The notes: generated by a model from the letters alone, not told the origin. DNA of 64,000 nt from Plasmopara viticola (GCA_001695595.3 MBPM02000096.1:186001-250000); one strand, 5' to 3'. Numbered from the stretch's first letter, positions 9,815-20,321 are shown. Numbers and translations: made by a program.

Positions 9815-10360
9815 TCACCGACGCAAGTCGACGGCTACCCAACATGTGGCAACACTACGTCAGCCAAGCCAAGCTCGTTGGCTTTGATGTTGACAATGGC
9901 TTCCGGAAGATTGACCGGATCGTTCGTTACTGTCGTCAAGCCGTCCCCAAGTCAGGATGGAGCATTCACCTGCCTCAACTTCGCTGTAACCTCTTCGACA
10001 GCAATGGTGCAGGATACCTCGCATTCGCTCGACGGGTGCTTCCCATGCCCAAAGTCGTTCTTGCCCGTGATGTTAACCTCGTCGGGGTGTACAAGAAGAA
10101 CATGCGAGGTCACTGCTTTGCTATGCAGGTCAACGTTAAAGGTGAGGTAATTTTTCGCGAACATAGCATCAATATTGGTCTCGGTGAGAACTTATGGTCT
10201 CGTACAATAAGTTTTATCCGACCGATCAAAGTGTTTGTCACATCTAACGACTAGAAGTCCCCCTCACATTAGCCTATAGCAACGTAGTAATATTGTATGT
10301 TATTATTCGACGTAGGCATAGAGAAGTCTAAGTCGTAATCAGTAACATAGACTACTTGAA
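9815..10360 (+). mobile_element. S2, short non-autonomous tRNA-targeting element
   Basis: Same length and junctions as S1 and apparently a segmental copy of it (offset 998 bp), not a separate insertion. Target duplication at 10361-10376. Confidence 0.8.
9844..10254 (+). CDS. possible 136-aa ORF in S2
   Basis: Identical translation to the S1 ORF at 8846-9256; the same doubts apply. Confidence 0.28.
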   Translation: MWQHYVSQAKLVGFDVDNGFRKIDRIVRYCRQAVPKSGWSIHLPQLRCNLFDSNGAGYLAFARRVLPMPKVVLARDVNLVGVYKKNMRGHCFAMQVNVKGEVIFREHSINIGLGENLWSRTISFIRPIKVFVTSND

Positions 10361-10501
10361 CTCGGCCATCGTGTCCTCTACAGAGAAACACCGGCAAAAC
10401 AAAATCAATTCGATGGTGTAGTCATTGCGAGATAAAACAAGTTAATGTGGTCAGGTAGTGACATTTGTATGTTTTAGTAAAAATGATTGTCGAGTAGTTG
10501 T

Positions 10502-10578
10502 GACACGAGTGGAATTCGAACCCACGCCCGAAGACTGGTGCCTAAAACCAGCGCCTTAGACCACTCGGCCATCGTGTC
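10502..10578 (-). tRNA. tRNA-Leu(UAG), T-stem wobble variant
   Basis: Copy of 9504-9580 (GTGGAATTC); class I. Confidence 0.9.
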
Positions 10579-10734
10579 CTCGGCATGACGAAGATTATTT
10601 ATAAAAACAAATACGGAGAAACACCGGCAAAATAAAATCAATTCAATGGAGTACTCATTGCGCGATAAAACAAGTTAATGTGTTCAGGTAGTGACATTTG
10701 TATGTTTTAGTAAAAGTGATTGTCGAGTAGTTGT

Positions 10735-10811
10735 GACACGAGTGGGATTCGAACCCACGCCCGAAGACTGGTGCCTAAAACCAGCGCCTTAGACCACTCG
10801 GCCATCGTGTC
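10735..10811 (-). tRNA. tRNA-Leu(UAG)
   Basis: Canonical; class I. Duplicated 5' half at 10816-10841, where the half has GACC instead of GGCC in the A box. Confidence 0.95.
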
Positions 10812-10995
10812 ATCGGCCTTAGACCACTCGGTCATCGTGTCCTCGGCATGATGAGATTTATTTAATAAAACAAATAGAGAGAAACACCGGCAAGTAAAAT
10901 CAATTTAATGGAGTACACATTGCGAGATAAATCAAGTTAATGTGGTCAGGTAGTGACATTTGTATATTTTGTTAAAATGATCGACGTTGTGTTGT

Positions 10996-11072
10996 AACAC
11001 GAGTGGGATTCGAACCCACGCCCGAAGACTGGTGCCTAAAACCAGCGCCTTAGACCACTCGGCCATCGTGTC
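10996..11072 (-). tRNA. tRNA-Leu(UAG), terminal pair variant
   Basis: The last base is changed so that the end pair is G1-U72. Class II-like flank. Confidence 0.88.
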
Positions 11073-11226
11073 CTCGGCATGATGAGAATTATTTATTAAA
11101 ACAAATACGGATAAACACCGGCAAATAAAATCAATTTAATGGAGTACACATTGCGAGATAAAACAAGTTAATGTGGTCAGGTAGTGACATTTGTATATTT
11201 TGTTAAAATGATCGACGGTGTGTTGT

Positions 11227-11303
11227 GACACGAGTGGGATTCGAACCCACGCCCGAAGACTGGTGCCTAAAACCAGCGCCTTAGACCACTCGGCCATCGT
11301 GTC
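11227..11303 (-). tRNA. tRNA-Leu(UAG)
   Basis: Canonical; class II. Confidence 0.95.
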
Positions 11304-11454
11304 CTCGGCATGATGAGAATTTATTAAAACAAATACGGAGAAACACCGGCAAATAAAATCAATTTAATGGAGTACACATTGCGAGATAAAACAAGTTAAT
11401 GTGGTCAGGTAGTGACATTTGTATATTTTGGTAAAATAATCGACGGTGTGTTGT

Positions 11455-11531
11455 GACACGAGTGGGATTCGAACCCACGCCCGAAGACTGGTGCCTAAAA
11501 CCAGCGCCTTAGACCACTCGGGTATCGTGTC
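11455..11531 (-). tRNA. tRNA-Leu(UAG), A-box variant (TACCC)
   Basis: Minus strand reads GACACGATACCCGAG instead of GACACGATGGCCGAG. This breaks the D stem (C-C) and the A box, so it is probably weak or inactive. Class II. Confidence 0.7.
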
Positions 11532-11686
11532 CTCGGCATGATGAGAATTATTTATAAAAACAAATACGGAGAAACACCGGCAAGATAAAATCAAATTAAT
11601 GGAATACTCATTGCGAGATAAAACAAGTTAATGTGGTCAGGTAGTGACATTTGTATATTTTGTTAAAATGATCGACGGTGTGTTGT

Positions 11687-11763
11687 GACACGAGTGGGAT
11701 TCGAACCCACGCCCGAAGACTGGTGCCTAAAACCAGCGCCTTAGACCACTCGGCCATCGTGTC
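11687..11763 (-). tRNA. tRNA-Leu(UAG)
   Basis: Canonical; class II. Confidence 0.95.
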
Positions 11764-11914
11764 CTCGGCATGATGAGAATTTATTAAAACAAATACGGAG
11801 AAACACCGGCAAATAAAATCAATTTAATGGAGTACACATTGCGAGATAAAACAAGTTAATGTGGTCAGGTAGTGACATTTGTATATTTTGGTAAAATAAT
11901 CGACGGTGTGTTGT

Positions 11915-11991
11915 GACACGAGTGGGATTCGAACCCACGCCCGAAGACTGGTGCCTAAAACCAGCGCCTTAGACCACTCGGGTATCGTGTC
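11915..11991 (-). tRNA. tRNA-Leu(UAG), A-box variant (TACCC)
   Basis: Same damaged A box as 11455-11531. The SINE-like insert lies upstream in its 5' spacer. Confidence 0.7.
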
Positions 11992-12116
11992 CTCGGCATG
12001 ACGAGAATTATTTATAAAAACAAATACGGAGAAACACCGGCAAGATAAAATCAAATTAATGGAATACTCATTGCGAGATAAAACAAGTTAATGTGGTCAG
12101 GTAGTGACATTTGTAT

Positions 12117-12437
12117 TTGTATTGTATTACGTTATCGCGTTGCCAAGTTATGCACGTGCTAGGCTCTATGGCTAGTCCACGGCATAGAGTGGTGTCCGCA
12201 TACGTCGGGTCTCGTTCGGCGGGCAGTGCATCCAGCACCGAGGCCGTGAGGGTCTTCCATTATTTTGTGTAGTTATGACTTGGTAAGAGCCCAGGTGGCG
12301 CCCTGGTGCTGGAGACCGTCGCGTCGAGGGTGAGACTCGTTAGAAACCTGCAGATGCCCGAGAGCACCTGCCCGGAGCGCGCGAGCATTTAGCCCCCGCG
12401 CTTGGAAGGAGGGCGTCACCCCGACCTTTTCCAAAAA
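12117..12437 (-). mobile_element. 321-bp SINE-like insert, copy 1
   Basis: GC-rich block inserted in a class I spacer and flanked by the 12-bp duplication TGACATTTGTAT (12105-12116 and 12438-12449). On the minus strand it runs from TTTTTGGAAAAGGTCGGGG to a simple tail ending TACAATACAA, and it has no terminal inverted repeats. Short length, target duplication and simple tail suggest a retroposed SINE-like element. I could not find a clean Pol III A/B box pair. Orientation is inferred from the tail. Confidence 0.65.
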
Positions 12438-12480
12438 TGACATTTGTATGTTTTAGTAAAATTGATTGTCGAGTAGTTGT

Positions 12481-12557
12481 GACACGAGTGGGATTCGAAC
12501 CCACGCCCGAAGACTGGTGCCTAAAACCAGCGCCTTAGACCACTCGGCCATCGTGTC
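12481..12557 (-). tRNA. tRNA-Leu(UAG)
   Basis: Canonical; class I. 5' half duplicate at 12562-12587. The SINE-like insert lies in its downstream region. Confidence 0.95.
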
Positions 12558-12743
12558 ATCGGCCTTAGACCACTCGGTCATCGTGTCCTCGGCATGATGA
12601 GAATTATTTATTAAAACAAATACGGAGAAACACCGGCAAAATAAAATCAATTTAGTGAAGAACTCATTGCGAGATAAAACAAGTTAATGTGGTCAGGTAG
12701 TGACATTTGTATGTTTTAGTAAAAGTGATTGTCGAGTAGTTGT

Positions 12744-12820
12744 GACACGAGTGGGATTCGAACCCACGCCCGAAGACTGGTGCCTAAAACCAGCGCCTTA
12801 GACCACTCGGCCATCGTGTC
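12744..12820 (-). tRNA. tRNA-Leu(UAG)
   Basis: Canonical; class I. Confidence 0.95.
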
Positions 12821-12974
12821 CTCGGCATGATGAGAATTATTTATTAAAAAAAATACGGATAAACACCGGCAAATAAAATCAATTTAATGGAGTACACATT
12901 GCGAGATAAAACAAGTTAATGTGGTCAGGTAGTGACATTTGTATATTTTGTTAAAATGATCGACGGTGTGTTGT

Positions 12975-13051
12975 GACACGAGTGGGATTCGAACCCACGC
13001 CCGAAGACTGGTGCCTAAAACCAGCGCCTTAGACCACTCGGCCATCGTGTC
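12975..13051 (-). tRNA. tRNA-Leu(UAG)
   Basis: Canonical; class II. 5' half duplicate at 13056-13081. Confidence 0.95.
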
Positions 13052-13237
13052 ATCGGCCTTAGACCACTCGGTCATCGTGTCCTCGGCATGATGAGAATTA
13101 TTTATTAAAACAAATACGGAGAAACACCGGCAAAATAAAATCAATTTAGTGAAGAACTCATTGCGAGATAAAACAAGTTAATGTGGTCAGGTAGTGACAT
13201 TTGTATGTTTTAGTAAAAGTGATTGTCGAGTAGTTGT

Positions 13238-13314
13238 GACACGAGTGGGATTCGAACCCACGCCCGAAGACTGGTGCCTAAAACCAGCGCCTTAGACCAC
13301 TCGGCCATCGTGTC
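13238..13314 (-). tRNA. tRNA-Leu(UAG)
   Basis: Canonical; class I. Confidence 0.95.
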
Positions 13315-13470
13315 CTCGTCATGGTGAGAATTATTTATAAAAACAAATAGAGAGAAACACCGGCAAAATAAAACCAATTTAATGGAGTACTTATTGCGAT
13401 ATAAAACAAGTTAATGTGGTCAGGTAGTGACATTTGTATATTTTGGTAAAAGTGATTGTCGAGTAGTTGT

Positions 13471-13547
13471 GACACGAGTGGGATTCGAACCCACGCCCGA
13501 AGACTGGTGCCTAAAACCAGCGCCTTAGACCACTCGGCCATCGTGTC
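13471..13547 (-). tRNA. tRNA-Leu(UAG)
   Basis: Canonical; class I. 5' half duplicate at 13552-13577. Confidence 0.95.
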
Positions 13548-13731
13548 ATCGGCCTTAGACCACTCGGTCATCGTGTCCTCGGCATGATGAGATTTATTTA
13601 ATAAAACAAATAGAGAGAAACACCGGCAAGTAAAATCAATTTAATGGAGTACACATTGCGAGATAAATCAAGTTAATGTGGTCAGGTAGTGACATTTGTA
13701 TATTTTGTTAAAATGATCGACGGTGTGTTGT

Positions 13732-13808
13732 GACACGAGTGGGATTCGAACCCACGCCCGAAGACTGGTGCCTAAAACCAGCGCCTTAGACCACTCGGCC
13801 ATCGTGTC
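13732..13808 (-). tRNA. tRNA-Leu(UAG)
   Basis: Canonical; class II. Confidence 0.95.
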
Positions 13809-13959
13809 CTCGGCATGATGAGAATTTGTTAAAACAAATACGGAGAAACACCGGCAAATAAAATCAATTTAATGGAGTACACATTGCGAGATAAAACAAG
13901 TTAATGTGGTCAGGTAGTGACATTTGTATATTTTGGTAAAATAATCGACGGTGTGTTGT

Positions 13960-14036
13960 GACACGAGTGGGATTCGAACCCACGCCCGAAGACTGGTGCC
14001 TAAAACCAGCGCCTTAGACCACTCGGGTATCGTGTC
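13960..14036 (-). tRNA. tRNA-Leu(UAG), A-box variant (TACCC)
   Basis: Segmental copy of 11915-11991 (offset 2045 bp) with the same damaged A box. Confidence 0.7.
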
Positions 14037-14161
14037 CTCGGCATGACGAGAATTATTTATAAAAACAAATACGGAGAAACACCGGCAAGATAAAATCAAA
14101 TTAATGGAATACTCATTGCGAGATAAAACAAGTTAATGTGGTCAGGTAGTGACATTTGTAT

Positions 14162-14482
14162 TTGTATTGTATTACGTTATCGCGTTGCCAAGTTATGCAC
14201 GTGCTAGGCTCTATGGCTAGTCCACGGCATAGAGTGGTGTCCGCATACGTCGGGTCTCGTTCGGCGGGCAGTGCATCCAGCACCGAGGCCGTGAGGGTCT
14301 TCCATTATTTTGTGTAGTTATGACTTGGTAAGAGCCCAGGTGGCGCCCTGGTGCTGGAGACCGTCGCGTCGAGGGTGAGACTCGTTAGAAACCTGCAGAT
14401 GCCCGAGAGCACCTGCCCGGAGCGCGCGAGCATTTAGCCCCCGCGCTTGGAAGGAGGGCGTCACCCCGACCTTTTCCGAAAA
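14162..14482 (-). mobile_element. 321-bp SINE-like insert, copy 2
   Basis: Same spacer position and same TGACATTTGTAT flanks (14150-14161; 14483-14494) as copy 1, so it spread by segmental duplication. Confidence 0.65.
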
Positions 14483-14525
14483 TGACATTTGTATGTTTTA
14501 GTAAAATTGATTGTCGAGTAGTTGT

Positions 14526-14602
14526 GACACGAGTGGGATTCGAACCCACGCCCGAAGACTGGTGCCTAAAACCAGCGCCTTAGACCACTCGGCCATCGTG
14601 TC
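14526..14602 (-). tRNA. tRNA-Leu(UAG)
   Basis: Canonical; class I. 5' half duplicate at 14607-14632. Confidence 0.95.
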
Positions 14603-14788
14603 ATCGGCCTTAGACCACTCGGTCATCGTGTCCTCGGCATGATGAGAATTATTTATTAAAACAAATACGGAGAAACACCGGCAAAATAAAATCAATTTAG
14701 TGAAGAACTCATTGCGAGATAAAACAAGTTAATGTGGTCAGGTAGTGACATTTGTATGTTTTAGTAAAAGTGATTGTCGAGTAGTTGT

Positions 14789-14865
14789 GACACGAGTGGG
14801 ATTCGAACCCACGCCCGAAGACTGGTGCCTAAAACCAGCGCCTTAGACCACTCGGCCATCGTGTC
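14789..14865 (-). tRNA. tRNA-Leu(UAG)
   Basis: Canonical; class I. Confidence 0.95.
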
Positions 14866-15019
14866 CTCGGCATGATGAGAATTATTTATTAAAAAAAATA
14901 CGGATAAACACCGGCAAATAAAATCAATTTAATGGAGTACACATTGCGAGATAAAACAAGTTAATGTGGTCAGGTAGTGACATTTGTATATTTTGTTAAA
15001 ATGATCGACGGTGTGTTGT

Positions 15020-15096
15020 GACACGAGTGGGATTCGAACCCACGCCCGAAGACTGGTGCCTAAAACCAGCGCCTTAGACCACTCGGCCATCGTGTC
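15020..15096 (-). tRNA. tRNA-Leu(UAG)
   Basis: Canonical; class II. 5' half duplicate at 15101-15126. Confidence 0.95.
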
Positions 15097-15282
15097 ATCG
15101 GCCTTAGACCACTCGGTCATCGTGTCCTCGGCATGATGAGAATTATTTATTAAAACAAATACGGAGAAACACCGGCAAAATAAAATCAATTTAGTGAAGA
15201 ACTCATTGCGAGATAAAACAAGTTAATGTGGTCAGGTAGTGACATTTGTATGTTTTAGTAAAAGTGATTGTCGAGTAGTTGT

Positions 15283-15359
15283 GACACGAGTGGGATTCGA
15301 ACCCACGCCCGAAGACTGGTGCCTAAAACCAGCGCCTTAGACCACTCGGCCATCGTGTC
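15283..15359 (-). tRNA. tRNA-Leu(UAG)
   Basis: Canonical; class I. Confidence 0.95.
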
Positions 15360-15515
15360 CTCGGCATGGTGAGAATTATTTATAAAAACAAATAGAGAGA
15401 AACACCGGCAAAATAAAACCAATTTAATGGAGTACTTATTGCGATATAAAACAAGTTAATGTGGTCAGGTAGTGACATTTGTATATTTTGGTAAAAGTGA
15501 TTGTCGAGTAGTTGT

Positions 15516-15592
15516 GACACGAGTGGGATTCGAACCCACGCCCGAAGACTGGTGCCTAAAACCAGCGCCTTAGACCACTCGGCCATCGTGTC
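15516..15592 (-). tRNA. tRNA-Leu(UAG)
   Basis: Canonical; class I. 5' half duplicate at 15597-15622. Confidence 0.95.
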
Positions 15593-15776
15593 ATCGGCCT
15601 TAGACCACTCGGTCATCGTGTCCTCGGCATGATGAGATTTATTTAATAAAACAAATAGAGAGAAACACCGGCAAATAAAATCAATTTAATGGAGTACACA
15701 TTGCGAGATAAATCAAGTTAATGTGGTCAGGTAGTGACATTTGTATATTTTGTTAAAATGATCGACGGTGTGTTGT

Positions 15777-15853
15777 GACACGAGTGGGATTCGAACCCAC
15801 GCCCGAAGACTGGTGCCTAAAACCAGCGCCTTAGACCACTCGGCCATCGTGTC
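15777..15853 (-). tRNA. tRNA-Leu(UAG)
   Basis: Canonical; class II. Confidence 0.95.
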
Positions 15854-16007
15854 CTCGGCATGATGAGAATTATTTATTAAAAAAAATACGGATAAACACC
15901 GGCAAATAAAATCAATTTAATGGAGTACACATTGCGAGATAAAACAAGTTAATGTGGTCAGGTAGTGACATTTGTATATTTTGTTAAAATGATCGACGGT
16001 GTGTTGT

Positions 16008-16084
16008 GACACGAGTGGGATTCGAACCCACGCCCGAAGACTGGTGCCTAAAACCAGCGCCTTAGACCACTCGGCCATCGTGTC
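16008..16084 (-). tRNA. tRNA-Leu(UAG)
   Basis: Canonical; class II. 5' half duplicate at 16089-16114. Starts a 494-bp two-gene unit repeated at 16502. Confidence 0.95.
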
Positions 16085-16270
16085 ATCGGCCTTAGACCAC
16101 TCGGTCATCGTGTCCTCGGCATGATGAGAATTATTTATTAAAACAAATACGGAGAAACACCGGCAAAATAAAATCAATTTAGTGAAGAACTCATTGCGAG
16201 ATAAAACAAGTTAATGTGGTCAGGTAGTGACATTTGTATGTTTTAGTAAAAGTGATTGTCGAGTAGTTGT

Positions 16271-16347
16271 GACACGAGTGGGATTCGAACCCACGCCCGA
16301 AGACTGGTGCCTAAAACCAGCGCCTTAGACCACTCGGCCATCGTGTC
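16271..16347 (-). tRNA. tRNA-Leu(UAG)
   Basis: Canonical; class I. Confidence 0.95.
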
Positions 16348-16501
16348 CTCGGCATGATGAGAATTATTTATTAAAAAAAATACGGATAAACACCGGCAAA
16401 TAAAATCAATTTAATGGAGTACACATTGCGAGATAAAACAAGTTAATGTGGTCAGGTAGTGACATTTGTATATTTTGTTAAAATGATCGACGGTGTGTTG
16501 T

Positions 16502-16578
16502 GACACGAGTGGGATTCGAACCCACGCCCGAAGACTGGTGCCTAAAACCAGCGCCTTAGACCACTCGGCCATCGTGTC
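16502..16578 (-). tRNA. tRNA-Leu(UAG)
   Basis: Canonical; class II. 5' half duplicate at 16583-16608. Confidence 0.95.
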
Positions 16579-16764
16579 ATCGGCCTTAGACCACTCGGTC
16601 ATCGTGTCCTCGGCATGATGAGAATTATTTATTAAAACAAATACGGAGAAACACCGGCAAAATAAAATCAATTTAGTGAAGAACTCATTGCGAGATAAAA
16701 CAAGTTAATGTGGTCAGGTAGTGACATTTGTATGTTTTAGTAAAAGTGATTGTCGAGTAGTTGT

Positions 16765-16841
16765 GACACGAGTGGGATTCGAACCCACGCCCGAAGACTG
16801 GTGCCTAAAACCAGCGCCTTAGACCACTCGGCCATCGTGTC
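16765..16841 (-). tRNA. tRNA-Leu(UAG)
   Basis: Canonical; class I. Confidence 0.95.
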
Positions 16842-16997
16842 CTCGTCATGGTGAGAATTATTTATAAAAACAAATAGAGAGAAACACCGGCAAAATAAAA
16901 CCAATTTAATGGAGTACTTATTGCGATATAAAACAAGTTAATGTGGTCAGGTAGTGACATTTGTATATTTTGGTAAAAGTGATTGTCGAGTAGTTGT

Positions 16998-17074
16998 GAC
17001 ACGAGTGGGATTCGAACCCACGCCCGAAGACTGGTGCCTAAAACCAGCGCCTTAGACCACTCGGCCATCGTGTC
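16998..17074 (-). tRNA. tRNA-Leu(UAG)
   Basis: Canonical; class I. 5' half duplicate at 17079-17104. Confidence 0.95.
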
Positions 17075-17258
17075 ATCGGCCTTAGACCACTCGGTCATCG
17101 TGTCCTCGGCATGATGAGATTTATTTAATAAAACAAATAGAGAGAAACACCGGCAAGTAAAATCAATTTAATGGAGTACACATTGCGAGATAAATCAAGT
17201 TAATGTGGTCAGGTAGTGACATTTGTATATTTTGTTAAAATGATCGACGGTGTGTTGT

Positions 17259-17335
17259 GACACGAGTGGGATTCGAACCCACGCCCGAAGACTGGTGCCT
17301 AAAACCAGCGCCTTAGACCACTCGGCCATCGTGTC
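17259..17335 (-). tRNA. tRNA-Leu(UAG)
   Basis: Canonical; class II. Confidence 0.95.
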
Positions 17336-17489
17336 CTCGGCATGATGATAATTATTTATTAAAACAAATACGGAGAAACACCGGCAAAAAAAATCAATTT
17401 AATCGAGTACACATTGCGAGATAAAACAAGTTAATGTGGTCAGGTAGTGACATTTGTATATTTTGTTTAAATGATTGTCGAGTAGTTGT

Positions 17490-17566
17490 GACACGATTGG
17501 GACTCTAACCCACGCCCGAAGACTGGTGCCTTAAACCAGCGCCTTAGACCACTCGGCCATCGTGTC
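17490..17566 (-). tRNA. tRNA-Leu(AAG)-like, probable pseudogene
   Basis: Anticodon loop is TTAAGGC, so the anticodon is AAG (Leu, CUU) after one U34 to A change. The T loop TTAGAGT has lost C56 and A58, the B box is broken, the outer T-stem pair is G-A, and the first downstream T-run is interrupted (ATTTAAAC). 5' half duplicate at 17571-17596. Confidence 0.75.
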
Positions 17567-17752
17567 ATCGGCCTTAGACCACTCGGCCATCGTGTCCTCG
17601 GCATGATGATAATTATTTATTAAAACAAATACGGAGAAACACCGGCAAAATAAAATCAATTTAGTGAGAAACTCATTGCGAGATAAAACAAGTTAATGTG
17701 TTCAGGTAGTGACATTTGTATGTTTTAGTAAAATTGATTGTCGAGTAGTCGT

Positions 17753-17829
17753 GACACGAGTGGGATTCGAACCCACGCCCGAAGACTGGTGCCTAAAACC
17801 AGCGCCTTAGACCACTCGGCCATCGTGTC
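17753..17829 (-). tRNA. tRNA-Leu(UAG)
   Basis: Canonical gene; class I flank with a TAGTCGT change. 5' half duplicate 17834-17859 carries TCAAAGGC instead of TCTAAGGC. Confidence 0.95.
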
Positions 17830-18015
17830 ATCGGCCTTTGACCACTCGGCCATCGTGTCCTCGGCATGATGAGAATTATTTATTAAAACAAATACGGAGA
17901 AACACCGGCAAAATAAAATCAATTTAATGGAGTAGTCATTGCGAGATAAAACACGTTAATGTGGTCAGGTAGTGACATTTGTATGTTTTAGTAAAAGTGA
18001 TTGTCGAGTAGTTGT

Positions 18016-18092
18016 GACACGATTGGGATTCGAACCCACGCCCGAAGACTGGTGCCTAAAACCAGCGCCTTAGACCACTCGGCCATCGTGTC
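18016..18092 (-). tRNA. tRNA-Leu(UAG), T-stem variant
   Basis: CGATTGGG variant (outer T-stem G-A). 5' half duplicate 18097-18122 carries TGATCT in the D loop. Confidence 0.85.
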
Positions 18093-18278
18093 ATCGGCCT
18101 TAGATCACTCGGCCATCGTGTCTTCGGCATGATGAGAATTATTTATTAAAACAAATACGGAGAAACAACGGCAAAATAAAATCGATTTAGTGAGGAACTC
18201 ATTGCGAGATAAAACAAGTTAATGTGTTCAGGTAGTGACATTTGTATGTTTTAGTAAAATTGTTCGTCGAATAGTTGT

Positions 18279-18355
18279 GACACGAGTGGGATTCGAACCC
18301 ACGCCCGAAGACTGGTGCCTAAAACCAGCGCCTTAGACCACTCGGCCATCGTGTC
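18279..18355 (-). tRNA. tRNA-Leu(UAG)
   Basis: Canonical gene; class I flank with GTCGAATAGTTGT. Confidence 0.95.
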
Positions 18356-18509
18356 CTCGGCATGATGAGAACTATTTATTAAAAAAAATACGGATAAACA
18401 CCGGCAAATAAAATCAATTTAATGGAGTACACATTGCGAGATAAAACAAGTTAATGTGGTCAGGTAGTGACATTTGTATATTTTGTTAAAATGATCGACG
18501 GTGTGTTGT

Positions 18510-18586
18510 GACACGAGTGGGATTCGAACCCACGCCCGAAGACTGGTGCCTAAAACCAGCGCCTTAGACCACTCGGCCATCGTGTC
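18510..18586 (-). tRNA. tRNA-Leu(UAG)
   Basis: Canonical; class II. 5' half duplicate at 18591-18616. Confidence 0.95.
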
Positions 18587-18771
18587 ATCGGCCTTAGACC
18601 ACTCGGTCATCGTGTCCTCGGCATGATGAGAATTATTTATTAAAACAAATACGGAGAAACACCGGCAAAATAAAATCAATTTAGTGAAGAACTCATTGCG
18701 AGATAAAACAAGTTAATGTGGTCAGGTAGTGACATTTGTATATTTTGGTAAAATGATCGACGGTGTGTTGT

Positions 18772-18848
18772 GACACGAGTGGGATTCGAACCCACGCCCG
18801 AAGACTGGTGCCTAAAACCAGCGCCTTAGACCACTCGGCCATCGTGTC
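18772..18848 (-). tRNA. tRNA-Leu(UAG)
   Basis: Canonical; class II. Confidence 0.95.
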
Positions 18849-18999
18849 CTCGGCATGATGAGAATTTATTAAAACAAATACGGAGAAACACCGGCAAATA
18901 AAATCAATTTAATGGAGTACACATTGCGAGATAAAACAAGTTAATGTGGTCAGGTAGTGACATTTGTATATTTTGGTAAAATAATCGACGGTGTGTTGT

Positions 19000-19076
19000 G
19001 ACACGAGTGGGATTCGAACCCACGCCCGAAGACTGGTGCCTAAAACCAGCGCCTTAGACCACTCGGGTATCGTGTC
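19000..19076 (-). tRNA. tRNA-Leu(UAG), A-box variant (TACCC)
   Basis: Damaged D stem and A box; class II; upstream spacer carries the SINE-like insert. Confidence 0.7.
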
Positions 19077-19201
19077 CTCGGCATGACGAGAATTATTTAT
19101 AAAAACAAATACGGAGAAACACCGGCAAGATAAAATCAAATTAATGGAATACTCATTGCGAGATAAAACAAGTTAATGTGGTCAGGTAGTGACATTTGTA
19201 T

Positions 19202-19521
19202 TTGTATTGTATTACGTTATCGCGTTGCCAAGTTATGCACGTGCTAGGCTCTATGGCTAGTCCACGGCATAGAGTGGTGTCCGCATACGTCGGGTCTCGT
19301 TCGGCGGGCAGTGCATCCAGCACCGAGGCCGTGAGGGTCTTCCATTATTTTGTGTAGTTATGACTTGGTAAGAGCCCAGGTGGCGCCCTGGTGCTGGAGA
19401 CCGTCGCGTCGAGGGTGAGACTCGTTAGAAACCTGCAGATGCCCGAGAGCACCTGCCCGGAGCGCGCGAGCATTTAGCCCCCGCGCTTGGAAGGAGGGCG
19501 TCACCCGACCTTTTCCGAAAA
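19202..19521 (-). mobile_element. SINE-like insert, copy 3
   Basis: 320 bp (one C fewer in a CCCC run near 19505) with the same flanks as the other copies. Confidence 0.65.
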
Positions 19522-19564
19522 TGACATTTGTATGTTTTAGTAAAATTGATTGTCGAGTAGTTGT

Positions 19565-19641
19565 GACACGAGTGGGATTCGAACCCACGCCCGAAGACTG
19601 GTGCCTAAAACCAGCGCCTTAGACCACTCGGCCATCGTGTC
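19565..19641 (-). tRNA. tRNA-Leu(UAG)
   Basis: Canonical; class I. 5' half duplicate at 19646-19671. Confidence 0.95.
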
Positions 19642-19827
19642 ATCGGCCTTAGACCACTCGGTCATCGTGTCCTCGGCATGATGAGAATTATTTATTAAAA
19701 CAAATACGGAGAAACACCGGCAAAATAAAATCAATTTAGTGAAGAACTCATTGCGAGATAAAACAAGTTAATGTGGTCAGGTAGTGACATTTGTATGTTT
19801 TAGTAAAAGTGATTGTCGAGTAGTTGT

Positions 19828-19904
19828 GACACGAGTGGGATTCGAACCCACGCCCGAAGACTGGTGCCTAAAACCAGCGCCTTAGACCACTCGGCCATCG
19901 TGTC
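19828..19904 (-). tRNA. tRNA-Leu(UAG)
   Basis: Canonical; class I. Confidence 0.95.
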
Positions 19905-20058
19905 CTCGGCATGATGAGAATTATTTATTAAAAAAAATACGGATAAACACCGGCAAATAAAATCAATTTAATGGAGTACACATTGCGAGATAAAACAAGT
20001 TAATGTGGTCAGGTAGTGACATTTGTATATTTTGTTAAAATGATCGACGGTGTGTTGT

Positions 20059-20135
20059 GACACGAGTGGGATTCGAACCCACGCCCGAAGACTGGTGCCT
20101 AAAACCAGCGCCTTAGACCACTCGGCCATCGTGTC
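20059..20135 (-). tRNA. tRNA-Leu(UAG)
   Basis: Canonical; class II. 5' half duplicate at 20140-20165. Confidence 0.95.
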
Positions 20136-20321
20136 ATCGGCCTTAGACCACTCGGTCATCGTGTCCTCGGCATGATGAGAATTATTTATTAAAACAAATA
20201 CGGAGAAACACCGGCAAAATAAAATCAATTTAGTGAAGAACTCATTGCGAGATAAAACAAGTTAATGTGGTCAGGTAGTGACATTTGTATGTTTTAGTAA
20301 AAGTGATTGTCGAGTAGTTGT

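Noticed and set aside
12117..12437. 321-bp insert as a MITE
   Set aside because: No terminal inverted repeats. The ends (TTGTATTGTATT and CTTTTCCAAAAA) are not complementary, and the 12-bp target duplication and simple tail fit retroposition better.
19358..19588. 76-aa ORF starting in the SINE-like insert
   Set aside because: It runs from tRNA flank through the insert; chance frame in GC-rich DNA.
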